In this document: one piece after another, positions 61,579 through 64,000 of the stretch
How the letters are laid out: each line of letters begins with the position of its first letter
Position numbering within the stretch: the first letter of the stretch is position 1
Program-made: the position numbers and the translations under genes
The notes under the pieces: model-generated
The model's database searches: none
Told to the model about the DNA's origin: nothing
Seen by the model: the letters and a program-made list of their open reading frames with translations, nothing else
Source: Shinisaurus crocodilurus
Taxonomy: Eukaryota > Chordata > Lepidosauria > Squamata > Shinisauridae
Reading direction: 5' to 3'
Assembly: GCA_021292165.1 (NCBI GenBank)
Contig: CM037877.1
Location: forward strand, 303,928,063 to 303,992,062
DNA: 64,000 nucleotides

Positions 61579-62097
61579 AATGTCAAGACCCTTTTGTCAA
61601 GACACCAGTAATTACTCCCAGGATAATAATCCTCAAGGGCACCACGTCCCTCTTCCTCACACCTTATGGCAGGCCTTTCCTTCACCTTTACCCCCTCACC
61701 AAATTACATTTCCTAGTATTCTGGAGGGGGGGGTGGCATTAGCAATGCAATCCCATGCATGTTTATTCAGAACTCAGAAGTAAGTCCCTCTCTGTTCAGT
61801 GCAGCTTACTCTCTTGTGTGTTTAGTGTTGAAGCCAAAGTGTAGAATAGATGTGGCCTCAACCTTTCCTTACTTTCACTGCTGGTTTCCAAATCAAACTT
61901 TCCCCCCCTTCCTAATTTTATTTCAGAAACCTCTTTTGGCTTCTCACCTGTTCATGTGATGCCAGTTGTGTGAGCCAGTGGTAAGGGTAGAGATTGTCCC
62001 TTGACGTCGGCCACAAATATACCGTTATACGAGAGAATAGCTGAAGACCATCCAATTCCACGCATTTGATTTCCAAAGCTACCTTCTGCTCCCGCAG
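61579..62097. other. Possible upstream region and 5' non-coding exon of the 62109 frame
   Basis: A segment 61926-61980 is bracketed by a good acceptor (ttttatttcag) and a good donor (CAGTG|gtaagg), but the frame that is open through it does not join the 62109 frame. It could be a non-coding exon. An arm of the TGCAATCCTATA family lies at about 61745-61800. Confidence 0.35.
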
Positions 62098-62108
62098 CAA
62101 ACGGCATT

Positions 62109-62576
62109 ATGGATGCCGACTCTTTGGAGTCAGAACTATTATGTTCTCCTGATCTGCCCCCACCTGCAGTTGTCAATGCCAACAAGCTGGCTCAGATTCC
62201 CCCAAAAGACTCGGCCAAGAGCCTTGCCAGAGGGCCAGAGAAAGATTGTGGAGAAGCATGGAACCTGAAGAGGAACCATAGTCTTTTGGAGTTTTCTCCT
62301 GAGGCAACGGCAGATGTTCACCATGGGGCAGAGCACCCATATGCCCCCAAGGTTGAGCGACATTACTACCAAGTCAACTGGCCACAAGCAGTACTACAGA
62401 AATGGGCAACGGAGAAGGCAAACAGAGAGAGGAGTCTTAGCCTGACCATCAGCCAAGACGCAGCCGCCTTTGAAAGCAACACGCCTGAGTCAGCCCCTGA
62501 GGGACCAACCTTTGGGTGTGGGAAGCCAGAGGCTAAGGAAGGGGACTCCTGGGATACCACAGAAGTGGTATCATAA
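62109..62576 (+). CDS. 155-codon open frame, function unknown
   Basis: The frame starts ATG in a favourable context (A at -3, G at +4), 11 nt after an acceptor-like sequence (tctgctcccgcag), and ends TAA at 62573-62575. It has 155 codons. The product is hydrophilic, Pro/Glu/Ser-rich and probably disordered, with no signal peptide or membrane segment. The middle part (KVERHYYQVNWPQAVLQKWA) is the most protein-like and could form a short helix. It ends TTEVVS. It is not part of any repeat seen here and is longer than typical chance frames in this window. It may be a single-coding-exon gene or the last exon of a larger one. I do not recognise the family. Confidence 0.45.
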   Translation: MDADSLESELLCSPDLPPPAVVNANKLAQIPPKDSAKSLARGPEKDCGEAWNLKRNHSLLEFSPEATADVHHGAEHPYAPKVERHYYQVNWPQAVLQKWATEKANRERSLSLTISQDAAAFESNTPESAPEGPTFGCGKPEAKEGDSWDTTEVVS

Positions 62577-63330
62577 CACAGAAACGTAGATGATAAATGA
62601 ACATGGAATTACATTGCCCATTGTGGTGAGAACATAGTACAGGATTTTCCGATTGCTGCACTGGCTCATTTCAGTCTCCCAGCACTCAGGCCTATCTGAA
62701 AGTTGTGCCGAAGGCTGAGGGTATTCTGCCCTCTGCAGTCCCACTAAAGAACGGCTTTAAAAAGGGGGGGCATGCTAGAGAATCTCAGGTTTCATTATGC
62801 TTTTATGTGGCAATAATCAGCTTGAACACGGGTCTGGTGATATCTCAGAATCTAGAATGAGGCTAAGCAGGATTTGAGGTGGTCAGGAGAAGGGACTTTA
62901 GGGTTCTGCATAGCTCCTGCCTCTTCCACTTGTATAAACATAGAATGGTAGCAAGGAAGACCTCAAGAGGTGTTGGTGGGCAGCAGATGGAGCAGGGAAA
63001 TTGGTAAGTGGGTGGAACCAGGAGCTATGGAAACAGGCCCTCCATCAGGTCAATTGAAAGCCTGCCCGCAGTCTCAGAACAATCAGTAGAAATGCTATGT
63101 TCACATTTTAAAGATCTTGTCTGCAACTGTGTGGACTTGCTTTCTCCTCCCCACCTTCTTCACTGAAAGCTAGGATTCCCAGGAGCCTCGTGGATAGTCC
63201 ACCAGGTTCTGTGTCGGAACCCTAACTGCATGATTTGCAGAAGTAAATGCAATCAAGCAGAAAGCAGAAGTGTCCCTACCCACACAGAAACAAGCATACA
63301 AGCATGGGCGCCTATAAGATTATGGAAAGC
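62577..63330. other. Convergent intergenic region
   Basis: Lies between the 62109 frame and the SULT1 3' end. No repeat or exon is recognised; no strong AATAAA follows the 62109 frame closely. Confidence 0.45.
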
Positions 63331-63333
63331 TGT

Positions 63334-63466
63334 TTTATTTGGCACAGCAAGGATCTACAGACCCACAACACAGCTGCGGAAAAAAGAAAAGCTCCTGAGG
63401 ACATTACTCTCAGCCAATCTTCCTTTTGCATGGAATCCAGGCTTTCCAGCACTGGAGTTTTAGACC
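63334..63466 (-). terminator. SULT1 3' UTR and polyadenylation signal
   Basis: The minus strand has AATAAA at 63334-63339, 128 nt after the stop codon, followed by ordinary sequence. The cleavage site is expected about 15-25 nt below it. Confidence 0.75.
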
Positions 63467-63613
<147 letters not shown>

Positions 63614-63957
63614 TCAGAAATGTAGTGGGGAGGGATTTTAAATGTCACTTTCTGCTGTTGAGCCCTAGAAATGGCCTCCGTGTGGATATCATCAGGAGGT
63701 AGCAGTAACCCCCAAATGGGAGATTTTATAAGTATATCCCTCCCATGAGGCCGCTGGTCCTATATTCCAAGATACAGAGAAAGGGTCGCCAGTTTTTCAC
63801 CACTTGTTTAGATTTCTTTGAATGTTGGGTGCTTTACGACAGTGACAATTTCCTTCAAGTTACATGACTTGAGGGATTTAAATGATCCACCAGCTGCACA
63901 GCTAAGCATGCTACGCTTTGTTCCAAATAAAGAAGCCGAGGGAGAATGCAGGCATAC

Positions 63958-64000
63958 CTTTCCGCATGAATGGGGAAATGGACTGGTCCATGATTGAGAG
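63958..64000 (-). CDS. SULT1, penultimate exon (partial, runs off window)
   Basis: Encodes SIMDQSISPFMRK and the first base of the next codon, then a donor (AAAG|gtatgc). In the SULT1 family MDHSISPFMRKG is the usual form; here His is replaced by Gln. The frame joins exactly with the last exon. The remaining exons lie beyond the right edge. Confidence 0.93.

Noticed and set aside
61926..61980. Coding exon joined to the 62109 frame
   Set aside because: Splice signals are good but the open frame through it does not continue into the 62109 frame; at most a non-coding exon.

Overview
The window is nuclear DNA of a squamate reptile, most likely a lizard. The evidence is a complete, intron-rich vertebrate FUS gene, the tail of a SULT1 sulfotransferase gene, and a very dense interspersed-repeat load of squamate type: CR1 and L2 LINEs, a tRNA-derived SINE, a 5S-rRNA-derived SINE with a CR1-like tail, many palindromic hAT MITEs and several LTR retroelements. 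I see no bacterial-style operons, no CRISPR array, no functional tRNA gene and no rRNA gene. In mammals FUS and the SULT1A genes also lie on one chromosome arm, so shared ancestry of the block is plausible.

Layout. 1-8.9 kb: intergenic or large-intron sequence filled with repeats, including one unassigned exon-like segment (6184-6310, +). 8.95-9.35 kb: a CpG-rich promoter and a minus-strand first exon encoding a signal peptide; its gene continues leftward and no second exon was recognised. 9.4-21.6 kb: repeats, including two solo LTRs, one of which carries a 39-bp minisatellite with higher-order structure. 21.6-35.6 kb: FUS on the minus strand, 15 exons whose lengths sum to exactly 526 codons plus stop. 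36-37.5 kb: a decayed L2-like LINE. 37.5-39.8 kb: a young 5'-truncated LINE with an uninterrupted reverse-transcriptase frame. 40-45 kb: MITEs, SINEs and a solo LTR. 45.3-46.9 kb: a decayed hAT transposase gene. 47.6-56.7 kb: a 729-bp tandem duplication whose second copy was hit by a 7.1-kb endogenous retrovirus (ERV) with two identical 509-bp LTRs and by a separate solo LTR. 57-61.6 kb: MITEs and a SINE. 62.1-62.6 kb: a 155-codon open frame of unknown function. 63.3-64.0 kb: the last two exons of a minus-strand SULT1 gene, which runs off the window.

How it fits together. Only FUS is fully contained. It encodes an RNA-binding protein of the FET family with all expected domains and a C-terminal PY-type nuclear localisation signal. 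Introns 6 and 7, which in mammals take part in FUS autoregulation, stand out as a 3.5-kb stretch with no recognisable repeats in a gene whose other long introns are full of them. The rest is largely a fossil record of transposition. Target-site duplications can be read for most elements: 8 bp for hAT, TA for the pogo/mariner-like MITE, 4 or 5 bp for LTRs, and about 14 bp for an L1-like insertion. These allow nesting orders to be inferred, including one hAT element that appears to have picked up a piece of an ERV LTR and carried it into FUS intron 2.
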